Shown here: positions 18,384 through 24,903 of the stretch, in pieces
Layout: the number at the start of each line of letters is the position of its first letter
Position numbering within the stretch: position 1 is the stretch's first letter
Assembly: GCA_022823865.1 (NCBI GenBank)
Contig: JAJEHF010000173.1
Span: 1-33,740, forward strand
Length of the DNA: 33,740 bases
DNA from: Bryobacterales bacterium
GTDB lineage: Bacteria; Acidobacteriota; Terriglobia; Bryobacterales; UBA6623
Direction: 5' to 3'
The notes under the pieces: model-generated
What the model saw: the letters and a program-made list of their open reading frames with translations, nothing else
What the model was told of the DNA's origin: nothing
The model's database searches: none
Made by a program: the position numbers and the translations under genes

Positions 18384-19538
18384 ATGGCACGCCGGGCTGT
18401 GAAGGCAACATTCCTCGCGGTACTGCTGGCGAGCTGCGGCGTCGACGAGCCCATGCCTTCTAGCACCAACGACTCACAGCACCTGATGTACGTCGGAACC
18501 TACACTCGCGAGACGAGCGCAGGCATCTATGCCTATCGGTTCGACTCGGAATCCGGAACGGCGGAAGAAATCGGGCTGGTCGCGGAAATGCGGGAACCGT
18601 CGTTTCTCGCCCTGCATCCGACCGGGCAATACCTCTATGCGGTGAGTGAGACTGACGATTTCGACGAAGACGGAAGTGGGTCGGTTGTGTCGTTTCGGGT
18701 CAGCGCGAACTCCGGGGCACTGACCAAGCTGAACGAGGTCTCGTCCCGCGGAGGCTGGCCCTGCCATCTCAACATCGACTCGAGCGGAAGCATGCTGATC
18801 GTCGCCAACTACAAGGGCGGCAACGTCGCTTCGTTTCCGGTCAATGAGGACGGCTCCCTCGGCGAGGCAAGCTCGTTCTTCCAACATGAAGGCAGCAGCG
18901 TGCACGAGCGGCAAGACCGGCCCCACGCCCATTCGGCCGACTTCTCGGCAGACAACCGATTCGCATTCTTCTCCGATCTCGGCTTGGACCAAGTCAAGAT
19001 CTACCAAGCTGATCCCGAGGCGGGCACTCTGGCACCAAACGACCCGGCCGGCGTGACCGTCGAGGAGGGGTCCGGCCCGAGGCACTTCGCTCTTCACCCA
19101 AGCGGGCGGAGCGCCTACGGGGTGAACGAACTCGCGTCCACTGTGACGGTGTACGACTACGAAGCTGAAGCCGGAGCGCTCAGCGTCGCACAAACAGTCC
19201 CCACTCTGCCGGAGGGATTCGAGGGCGAGAACTACACCGCTGAGATCCTCGTGCACCCCTCGGGCAAGTTCGTATATGCCTCCAATCGCGGCCACGATTC
19301 GATCGCGGTCTTTGCCATCGACTCGTCGACGCATCGGCTAGCGCCCAAGGGACAGGTGGCGACCGACGGCCAATGGCCCCGCAACTTCGCCTTCAGCCCC
19401 GACGGCCGTTACCTCCTCGTTGCCAACCAGAACTCCGACAACATCGTCCTCTTCGCTCTCGACGACGTGACCGGGGCGCTCACGCCTACCGGAGTCGAGC
19501 TCTCGATCGACGCGCCGGTGTGTCTGCTCTTCTACTAG
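18384..19538 (+). CDS. Lactonase-family seven-bladed beta-propeller lipoprotein (6-phosphogluconolactonase YbhE type)
   Basis: The 384-residue protein begins with a lipoprotein signal (ATFLAVLLASCG; lipobox LASC, Cys near 18). The body consists of propeller repeats with the Pgl/YbhE pattern: LMYVGTYTRE, FLALHPTGQYLYAVSE, GPRHFALHPSGRSAYGVNE, VHPSGKFVYASNRGHDS and FSPDGRYLLVANQNSDN. YbhE hydrolyses 6-phosphogluconolactone in the cytoplasm, but this copy is predicted to be exported and lipid-anchored, so it probably acts on another lactone or is a binding protein. It could work with a periplasmic PQQ dehydrogenase that makes lactones; that is inference. Confidence 0.88.
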   Translation: MARRAVKATFLAVLLASCGVDEPMPSSTNDSQHLMYVGTYTRETSAGIYAYRFDSESGTAEEIGLVAEMREPSFLALHPTGQYLYAVSETDDFDEDGSGSVVSFRVSANSGALTKLNEVSSRGGWPCHLNIDSSGSMLIVANYKGGNVASFPVNEDGSLGEASSFFQHEGSSVHERQDRPHAHSADFSADNRFAFFSDLGLDQVKIYQADPEAGTLAPNDPAGVTVEEGSGPRHFALHPSGRSAYGVNELASTVTVYDYEAEAGALSVAQTVPTLPEGFEGENYTAEILVHPSGKFVYASNRGHDSIAVFAIDSSTHRLAPKGQVATDGQWPRNFAFSPDGRYLLVANQNSDNIVLFALDDVTGALTPTGVELSIDAPVCLLFY

Positions 19539-19684
19539 GTCGCGTAATCCTGAGTCCAGCTACCGACTAGTCCATTCGACGGCGCGTGCCTCTCTGATTC
19601 TCCCTAGTCGCCTCCAAGTCCGGAACGTCGACGGACAGCCAAACGAGCTACGTGTTGATGTATCGATGCCCTTCTGAACGATGC

Positions 19685-19690
19685 TAGGAT
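19685..19690 (+). promoter_or_regulatory. Possible -10 box or ribosome site of vapB
   Basis: TAGGAT ends seven bases before GTG 19697, the same geometry as bfr, so the mRNA could be leaderless. The same bases also contain AGGA at a normal Shine-Dalgarno distance. Sequence alone does not separate the two readings. Confidence 0.3.
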
Positions 19691-19696
19691 GCGCTA

Positions 19697-19972
19697 GTGA
19701 GAACAACACTCGCCCTGTCCGACGACATACTCCGAGATCTAAGGGCGCTAGCCGAGTCAAGGGGCGTTTCTCTCACGATGGCGGCCAACACCGTCTTGCG
19801 AGCGGGACTCGCAACCATAAACGAAGCCTCGCGGCGACCTCCTCGTTACATTGAGGAAGTGACTGATTTAGGCGTTCCAGCGATGGGTCTTGATCGAGCG
19901 CTGTTGATCGCAGCGAGCTTAGAAGACGAGCAGACGCTCCGTAAGTTCGAACAGCACAAGAGAAGATCGTAG
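19697..19972 (+). CDS. vapB: Ribbon-helix-helix antitoxin, VapB type
   Basis: This 91-residue protein begins MRTTLALSDDILRDLRALAE, a typical ribbon-helix-helix DNA-binding start (strand, then helix). The second helix is SLTMAANTVLRAGLA. The C-terminal part (about 50-91) would wrap the toxin. Such antitoxins bind and neutralise the partner PIN nuclease and repress their own operon. The partner frame lies immediately downstream and overlaps its end. Start GTG 19697. Its codon use looks less GC-biased than that of neighbouring housekeeping genes, consistent with a mobile module. Confidence 0.8.
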   Translation: MRTTLALSDDILRDLRALAESRGVSLTMAANTVLRAGLATINEASRRPPRYIEEVTDLGVPAMGLDRALLIAASLEDEQTLRKFEQHKRRS

Positions 19973-20412
19973 ACCTGAGTGTCTCGCACTACGCAATTGG
20001 CGGTTCGGCGAAGCGTCATAGGAAAGCACGGTCCTGTTGGGAAGCGGCATTGGGGAGCGACGAACCCGTCGGATTGGCGTGGAACGTGATTCTGGGATTC
20101 CTGCGCCTAACCACTTGGCCGTCAATCTTCCCCAGACCACTTGAGGCCGGGGAGGCTTGCAAGTGGGTTGATCGGTGGCTCGCTCATCCCAACGTTCGCA
20201 TCGTCCAAGAGGCGGACGAGCACATGCGGCTTCTCCGGGGCTTGCTAGAGGAGACCGGGGCGGCCGGTAACTTGACAAGCGACGCGCACCCAGCAGCGCT
20301 TGCACTGTCCCACGGGGCAACGCTGGTCTCATTCGACAACGACTTCGCCCGATTCCCGCGACTGCAGTGGATCAACCCGCTGACCGACAAGGAGTTGTCG
20401 CAAGATCCATGA
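19966..20412 (+). CDS. vapC: PIN-domain toxin, VapC type, with no standard start codon
   Basis: The frame encodes a VapC-like PIN ribonuclease, with strong matches DEPVGLAWNVILGFLRLTT, NLTSDAHPAALALSHGATL and FDNDFARFP. The acidic residues expected for the active site are present: the N-terminal Asp encoded at 19972 (IVDLSVSHYAI), Glu in SDEP, Asp in TSDAH and Asp in FDND. No ATG, GTG or TTG precedes the first Asp in this frame. The coding sequence seems to begin at ATC 19966, where the preceding AAG occupies the place an ATG would take. It either uses a rare start or has lost its start and is inactive. The first standard start, TTG 20050, would remove the first PIN strand and its Asp. Confidence 0.7.
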   Translation: MVDLSVSHYAIGGSAKRHRKARSCWEAALGSDEPVGLAWNVILGFLRLTTWPSIFPRPLEAGEACKWVDRWLAHPNVRIVQEADEHMRLLRGLLEETGAAGNLTSDAHPAALALSHGATLVSFDNDFARFPRLQWINPLTDKELSQDP

Positions 20413-20729
20413 TTCGTGTTGCCGCCCGATGAAGAACACGACGAAGTGTGGACTGCGTTCCCAAGGACCAACAACAATCTGCTTGTATCGTGTGCCGAAT
20501 ATCGAGCGGTCTCGCGAATTCGGCCAGTTGCAGATCCTAGGCGACGGGCTCTGTCGTTCCGGATGATTGTGAACGGTGATTCTAAGCCGCGTTTGTTGCC
20601 GCCCCTAGCCGGGAGCTTCGGTTTGGTTCGATGACGCTTGCCACTTGGATTCTCGGGCGGTAATCTTGCTCTTACGACCGGCCCGACTCGGCCTGCCAGC
20701 AACTGCGGGCGCTCGAGGGGGCAGTAGGC
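20413..20729. other. Intergenic region without a supported gene
   Basis: These 317 bp follow the VapC stop. A 72-codon plus-strand frame (20416-20634) is open but has no ribosome site, no recognisable motif and an unremarkable composition, so I do not call it. The last bases, CGAGGGGGC at about 20713-20722, serve as the ribosome site of the next gene. It may hold remnants of the toxin-antitoxin module insertion. Confidence 0.35.
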
Positions 20730-22040
20730 ATGAAGACAATGCTAAATCGACGATCCTTCTTCCGTGCCGCAGTTGGGACAGGCCTCGTAGGCGGCACTAC
20801 GGGCTTCGCTCCCCTGCGGTCCGCCGCCGCATCGATCGGCCTGCCGCTTCGCATCACTGATGTCGAGACGCTGATCCTGCGGGACCCGCCAGAACGCAAG
20901 CCTGAAGACCAGTTCGTCTCGATGACGCCGCTCGGTGCGACCACCGGCGGGGTCGGCCTGTGGAACCGCCTGGAACGAGCCGAGACGGTCCGGCAGGGAG
21001 GGTATCGGCAGACTCTGCTGGTCAAGGTCACGACTGACCAAGGCGTGGTGGGCTGGGGTGAATCGCACGCTGTGATGACACCGAGGGTCGTGCAGACCGT
21101 AATCGCGGACATGTTCCGCCCGATCCTGCTCGGCCAGGACGCTCGCCAGATCGAGGCGCTTTGGGAGAAGATGTACTCGACGCAACGCCTGCGCGGCTAT
21201 GGCAGCGGCTATTACACGCGTGCCATGGCAGGCATTGACATCGCCCTGTGGGACATCGTCGGCAAGGCAGCCGGCATGCCCGTGTACCAACTGCTGGGCG
21301 GCAAGTTTCGGGACAGCGTTCCCACCTACCAAGGCGTAGGCGGCGGATCGCCGGGGGAAGTGCGCGACAGTTCCCAAGCACTGCTCGACCGCGGCTTTCC
21401 GAATCAGAAAATGAGCCTCGCTAAGGGCCGCGGGGAGCAGGCCCGCGACGTCAATCGCGTCTTCGCCGCCGCCGAGGTGCTATTGGGCAAGGGACAGATA
21501 TTGGTCGACTCGCTCGCGGGCTACACCCTTGCCGAAGCAACTCGTGTGGGGCGCAAACTGGACGAGATCGACAACCTCGGCTGGTGGGAGGACGTGCTCA
21601 TGCCCGAGGACTACGGCGCCTACGCCATCCTGGCGGACCGCATGGACGTGCCGATCTGCGCCGGCGAGCAGTATTCGAATCGATTCCAGTTCCGTGATCT
21701 GTTCGAGAAGCGCGCCTGCGACATCGTCAACCCCGACACTTCGCGCGTCGGCATCACGGAAACCAAACGGATCGCCGTGATGGCGGACACTTACAACATC
21801 CTGTTCGCGCCGCACTCCTCGATGGGCTCGGCGCCGTACCGCGCTTCTGCAATCCACCTCTGCGCCGCGACGCCCAACGCCGTCATCTTAGAAGGCGGAG
21901 AGTCCTACGTTCGGGCCTTCGGCAATGCCATTCTCAGCGTGCCGCTGCCCTACAAGCCGGGCCACGTGGAGGTTCCGGACAGACCCGGCCTGGGATTTGA
22001 ATTCGACGAGAAGGAGCTGGCGAAACTGGTAGTGGGCTGA
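20730..22040 (+). CDS. Tat-exported enolase-superfamily (mandelate racemase/muconate lactonizing) protein
   Basis: The 436-residue protein starts with a twin-arginine signal (NRRSFFRAAVGTGLVGG), so it is probably exported folded; enolase-superfamily enzymes are usually cytoplasmic. The MR/MLE barrel has metal ligands Asp in ILVDSLAGYT, Glu in GWWEDVLMPED and Glu in ICAGEQYSNRF. Acid-base residues are likely Asp in NPDTSRVG and His in FAPHSSMGS. At the second strand, where many members have K-x-K, it reads QKMSLAKG, keeping one lysine, as in some acid-sugar dehydratases. It likely dehydrates or epimerises a sugar acid. The pairing of a Tat signal with this fold is common in planctomycetes and acidobacteria. 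Confidence 0.9.
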   Translation: MKTMLNRRSFFRAAVGTGLVGGTTGFAPLRSAAASIGLPLRITDVETLILRDPPERKPEDQFVSMTPLGATTGGVGLWNRLERAETVRQGGYRQTLLVKVTTDQGVVGWGESHAVMTPRVVQTVIADMFRPILLGQDARQIEALWEKMYSTQRLRGYGSGYYTRAMAGIDIALWDIVGKAAGMPVYQLLGGKFRDSVPTYQGVGGGSPGEVRDSSQALLDRGFPNQKMSLAKGRGEQARDVNRVFAAAEVLLGKGQILVDSLAGYTLAEATRVGRKLDEIDNLGWWEDVLMPEDYGAYAILADRMDVPICAGEQYSNRFQFRDLFEKRACDIVNPDTSRVGITETKRIAVMADTYNILFAPHSSMGSAPYRASAIHLCAATPNAVILEGGESYVRAFGNAILSVPLPYKPGHVEVPDRPGLGFEFDEKELAKLVVG

Positions 22041-22387
22041 TGATCACGGATCATCGGTTCTGCAAGATTTGCGTCAGAATGAGCGACGCGACTGCGCGGT
22101 GATGTCCGGCTCGATGTATTGATTAGCTCAATTGAGCGCCCCCTGATCCTCGAGCCTGGCCGTTGCCCCCTGTACGGTCCCGGACGGCATTGCAGCAATG
22201 CCAACCGCTGGCCGAAGGCGGTTTGGGACTCGCGCATCAGGTGGTGGCTAGCCCAGGCGGAGCGTCCATCGCCGAGTGGTGAGATTTTCGGGCGGGAAAA
22301 CGATGGACACGACCAGGCCGGGAGCTGATGCCGTCGCGACGAAGCCGGGATGTGAGTGCTCCTAGGGCAAGCAGGCCGGCGCTCCGG
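22041..22387. other. Intergenic region with two adjacent hairpins
   Basis: These 347 bp lie between the convergent enolase-type and DUF5131 genes. At 22186-22202 the sequence GGCATTG-CAG-CAATGCC forms a perfect 7-bp hairpin. Directly next to it, 22201-22227 can form CCAACCGC/GCGGTTTGG with one bulge. Neither is followed by a T run, so they are not classic terminators. I see no reliable coding frame or tRNA. Confidence 0.4.
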
Positions 22388-23149
22388 TCAGGGGGAGGTT
22401 GCCGTAGCAGTCAACGGGAACTGATCCCAAGTTCGACCATCCAGCAGGCGCCCTGTCTTTTTCTTGTTCGGACCTCCCCACTGCTTGAAGTGGAAAGTGA
22501 CCCCTGAAGTGACACACTGGTCCCGGATCGACCGCACCCAGTCTGGATCGACCGGTCGCGAGCCCGGCCCACTCTCACCCCCAGCAATGACCCAATCGAT
22601 TCCGTTTAGCTCCAAACGGTCCAAGGGCCCGAGCAGGGGTTCGAGGCTCAGAAACTTTATCTTTGCACCGGTACGACGCAGGTGATCAATCCGGGACCGG
22701 TAGTCGGAACTCTCCACGCTCACGCCCATCCAAACATTCGCAGGCCAGTCGATAGCGTCGTCCAGTTGCTCCAACCTCGCAGCCCGTTTGGTAAGGATCT
22801 GATACGTATGCTGGCGCGTCCGCCGCATCGTGTCGAAAACTCTTTGGATATACTCCAGCGGCACGGACTGGTGAAATAGGTCAGACATCGAATTCACGAA
22901 AATCATCCGCCCCGAACTCCATTTGGCTGGGAGGGATAGGCTCTCTTCATCGAGGCGAATTCGACCGTTCCACACGGCGCCGCCGCGACCAATGCGTGTG
23001 AGGCCCTCGTACTTGGACTGTCCCATCGCTTCGAGCCGACGCGAGAGACGCATGGCGTAGCAATTGACACACCCCGGCGAGACGACCGTGCATCCGGCGA
23101 CAGGGTTCCAAGTAGACTGGGTCCATTCGATTGTTGAGTTAGTTGCCAT
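22388..23149 (-). CDS. DUF5131 (phage Gp37/Gp68) family three-Cys-motif protein
   Basis: This 253-residue protein begins MATNSTIEWTQSTWNPVAGC and carries the cysteine cluster GCTVVSPGCVNCYAMRL. That pattern, together with VNSMSDLFH, YQILTKRA, FLSLEPLLGP and the C-terminal FHFKQWGG, identifies the Gp37/Gp68 (DUF5131) family. The cysteines probably bind an iron-sulfur cluster, and the fold is considered radical-SAM-like. The biochemical role is unknown. It is paired with a TcmP gene, a recurrent partnership seen in many bacteria. Start ATG 23149 overlaps the tcmP stop by 11 bp; the longer frame to 23230 would lie inside tcmP and is rejected. Confidence 0.88.
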   Translation of the reverse strand: MATNSTIEWTQSTWNPVAGCTVVSPGCVNCYAMRLSRRLEAMGQSKYEGLTRIGRGGAVWNGRIRLDEESLSLPAKWSSGRMIFVNSMSDLFHQSVPLEYIQRVFDTMRRTRQHTYQILTKRAARLEQLDDAIDWPANVWMGVSVESSDYRSRIDHLRRTGAKIKFLSLEPLLGPLDRLELNGIDWVIAGGESGPGSRPVDPDWVRSIRDQCVTSGVTFHFKQWGGPNKKKTGRLLDGRTWDQFPLTATATSP

Positions 23150-24302
23150 GATGCTCGCCTGCTGGAAACTTGACAAACACGTGGGCCGGATAGGTGCCAA
23201 GTCTTCGCCGGCCCTGCTTCGAACGGGCACGGATGACGCCTTCGCGCTCGAGCTTACTCAGCACATCCCGGTAGTTCTTCTCTACAAACGGAGTGTCCGG
23301 GCTGTGCGCCTCGTAGATCTCCCTTAGGTTTCGTTCCTGACCGGCGAACTTTTCGAGCAAGCTCGCACGGAGATCGCTCAATGGCCGGGTGAACGGCAGC
23401 AGCAAAGGCGTTGATGCGTCCGCCAGCGAGTAGGTGAACGAGGGAACACCCTGATCATCGGCTGAGCTTTCTTTGGCCATAATTTCCTTCATGATCGAGT
23501 AACCCTTGAAGTGCTTCGAGACGAAGATGAGCATGTGTGATGTCCGCTCAGCACCTCTGCTCTTGAAGATGAAGGGAAGAGCATACGTCGTTGGCTGCAG
23601 CTGTTTGATTATGGCGACCAGGGCATCTAGTACCGTCGCTTGTCGAATCTGCGCGTTCAAACTTGGCAGTGTCTCGCGCAAGTCGTTAGCTCGCTCGGTT
23701 CCAAAGAGCAGATCTACGTTTGCTCTTAGGGCGGGGTTGGTGATAGCTGCGTTGACGCGCATGTAGTTGAAGAAGAACACGCAATCACAGCCCCAGTCCC
23801 TAATCACGCTCTCAATGAGGTCGAGCGATAACTCCTTGTAGCCAAACGGATCGATAAAGGTGAAAGAGGGCGGTAGCTTTTTTCGCCGGAACTGCTTCAC
23901 AAATTCCTCGTTGATCTCACGCGAGGTGACTGCCGGCTTGTGCGAGAGCTGCTGGACACCCGGAAGCCGCCCGATGTTTCTCCGAAGCGCGTCAGCGTTC
24001 TCCTGATTGCCGTCATTGAAGTACGCAACGAGGGAATTGCTGACGCGAGGCTGTTTGATCGCAGACTGGAGCACGAGGAGTGGCGTCGACGGCTTCCCGT
24101 CACGGTAGGCCCCAGGTCCAGCGAACAGATCGATGTAGCCGATTCGTTTGTCAAGCTGTCGTGACACTGCCCCGCTCATCACCGATGCCCACGCATCGAA
24201 GTACTTGCTCACGATCCGGGCCTTAATCTCCGAGATGTCGGTTTGCTCTTCAAAGAACTGGTGCGACGGAGGCACACGCTGATATTGGATGCAAGCTGTC
24301 AT
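23139..24302 (-). CDS. tcmP: Three-Cys-motif partner protein TcmP
   Basis: This 387-residue protein matches the TcmP pattern. IGYIDLFAGPGAYRDG near residue 55 resembles a methyltransferase SAM-binding motif, and FTFIDPFGYKELSLDL near 150 resembles the catalytic DPPY-type loop. The C-terminal third looks helical and may be a winged-helix domain (YRDVLSKLEREGVIRARSK). TcmP genes occur beside DUF5131 genes and the pair probably acts together; the product and target are not known. A promoter with TTGATA and TAACTT lies upstream. Its more AT-rich surroundings compared with the rest of the window suggest transfer. A defence role is possible but unproven. Confidence 0.88.
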   Translation of the reverse strand: MTACIQYQRVPPSHQFFEEQTDISEIKARIVSKYFDAWASVMSGAVSRQLDKRIGYIDLFAGPGAYRDGKPSTPLLVLQSAIKQPRVSNSLVAYFNDGNQENADALRRNIGRLPGVQQLSHKPAVTSREINEEFVKQFRRKKLPPSFTFIDPFGYKELSLDLIESVIRDWGCDCVFFFNYMRVNAAITNPALRANVDLLFGTERANDLRETLPSLNAQIRQATVLDALVAIIKQLQPTTYALPFIFKSRGAERTSHMLIFVSKHFKGYSIMKEIMAKESSADDQGVPSFTYSLADASTPLLLPFTRPLSDLRASLLEKFAGQERNLREIYEAHSPDTPFVEKNYRDVLSKLEREGVIRARSKQGRRRLGTYPAHVFVKFPAGEHHGN

Positions 24303-24311
24303 CGAAGTTTC

Positions 24312-24340
24312 AAGTTAAAGCAAATTTGTACGAATATCAA
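24312..24340 (-). promoter_or_regulatory. tcmP promoter
   Basis: On the minus strand TTGATA (24335-24340) and TAACTT (24312-24317) are 17 bp apart. Transcription would start about three bases before ATG 24302. There is no Shine-Dalgarno. Confidence 0.5.
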
Positions 24341-24375
24341 GCGATGGTATAGGAAATATACAGTTGCTCAAGTAT

Positions 24376-24429
24376 GAGGCTGCCTCGGTCGACTCGATCT
24401 CATATCCGTGGTGCGGTTGAGACTGCCTC
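24376..24429. repeat. Pair of palindromic 11-mers, candidate operators
   Basis: GAGGCTGCCTC at 24376-24386 is a perfect palindrome around its central T. GAGACTGCCTC at 24419-24429 differs by one base. Their starts are 43 bp apart, close to four helical turns, which would put both on one face of the DNA between two divergent genes. Binding by a repressor is inference. Confidence 0.35.
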
Positions 24430-24615
24430 ACTTATACATAAAAGTCCAAAGCTTGTGGCGTCCGTCGAGGGGCCGCCATCGCATAAGGAAACGTGCCTTG
24501 TCCCGCCACCAGTGAGATCGAGTCCGGGGACTCAGGTCGAGCGCGAGACTCCGGGGAGAGTAGCGCCACTGTGGTACCGTTGGAGTCTGAGAGGCCCGCT
24601 GCCCCCCTGTTCCCG

Positions 24616-24894
24616 ATGCAAGCTTTGGGCATGATCGAGACTTTGGGCATGGTGTCAGCCGTTGAGGCCTCCGACGCCATGGTCAAGGCGGCCGAGGTCA
24701 CGCTGGAAGGGAAGCGGTTGATCGGCGCCGGGCACGTGACGATCACGTGTCGCGGCGATGTCGGCGCGGTCAAGGCCGCCACCGACGCCGGGGCCGCCGC
24801 CGCCCGCAGGCTGGGCGAACTCATTAGCGTCCATGTCATCCCAGGCCCCTACGCAGAGGTGGCACTGGTGCTGCCCGAGGGGCCGGACGACTAG
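24616..24894 (+). CDS. Bacterial microcompartment shell protein (BMC-H, EutM/PduA type)
   Basis: This 92-residue single-BMC-domain protein would form the hexameric tiles of a microcompartment shell. [40 protein letters not shown] and [15 protein letters not shown] match EutM and PduA closely along the whole length. ATG 24616 is chosen because it reproduces the family N-terminus; the frame is open to 24493 but that part is low-complexity. No Shine-Dalgarno or -10 box is evident at this start. The next gene, nine bases after the stop, is a microcompartment-type aldehyde dehydrogenase. No pentamer (BMC-P) or trimer shell gene is in the window. Confidence 0.93.
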   Translation: MQALGMIETLGMVSAVEASDAMVKAAEVTLEGKRLIGAGHVTITCRGDVGAVKAATDAGAAAARRLGELISVHVIPGPYAEVALVLPEGPDD

Positions 24895-24903
24895 CCAAGC
24901 GCG

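Larger units (their letters stand above)
24303..24615. other. AT-rich divergent regulatory region
   Basis: These 313 bp separate tcmP from the BMC shell gene. The tcmP promoter is at 24312-24340. GTATA/TATAC form a 5-bp inverted repeat at 24347-24361. Two near-identical palindromic 11-mers, GAGGCTGCCTC (24376-24386) and GAGACTGCCTC (24419-24429), are 43 bp apart. The remainder (24445-24615) is GC-rich and open in the BMC frame, but does not look like protein sequence. Confidence 0.45.

Noticed and set aside
20416..20634. 72-codon plus-strand frame after vapC
   Set aside because: No ribosome site, motif or operon context supports it, and its sequence looks random.
22186..22227. Hairpins as a rho-independent terminator for the enolase-type gene
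   Set aside because: There is no T run after either stem and the distance from the stop codon is about 150 bp.
22119..22328. Short plus-strand frame after the enolase-type gene
   Set aside because: It spans the hairpins, has no recognisable start signal or domain, and is probably chance.
19540..24440. Integrated phage or IS element around the VapBC and DUF5131/TcmP genes
   Set aside because: No integrase, transposase, terminal repeats or tRNA target is visible, although the gene types are accessory.
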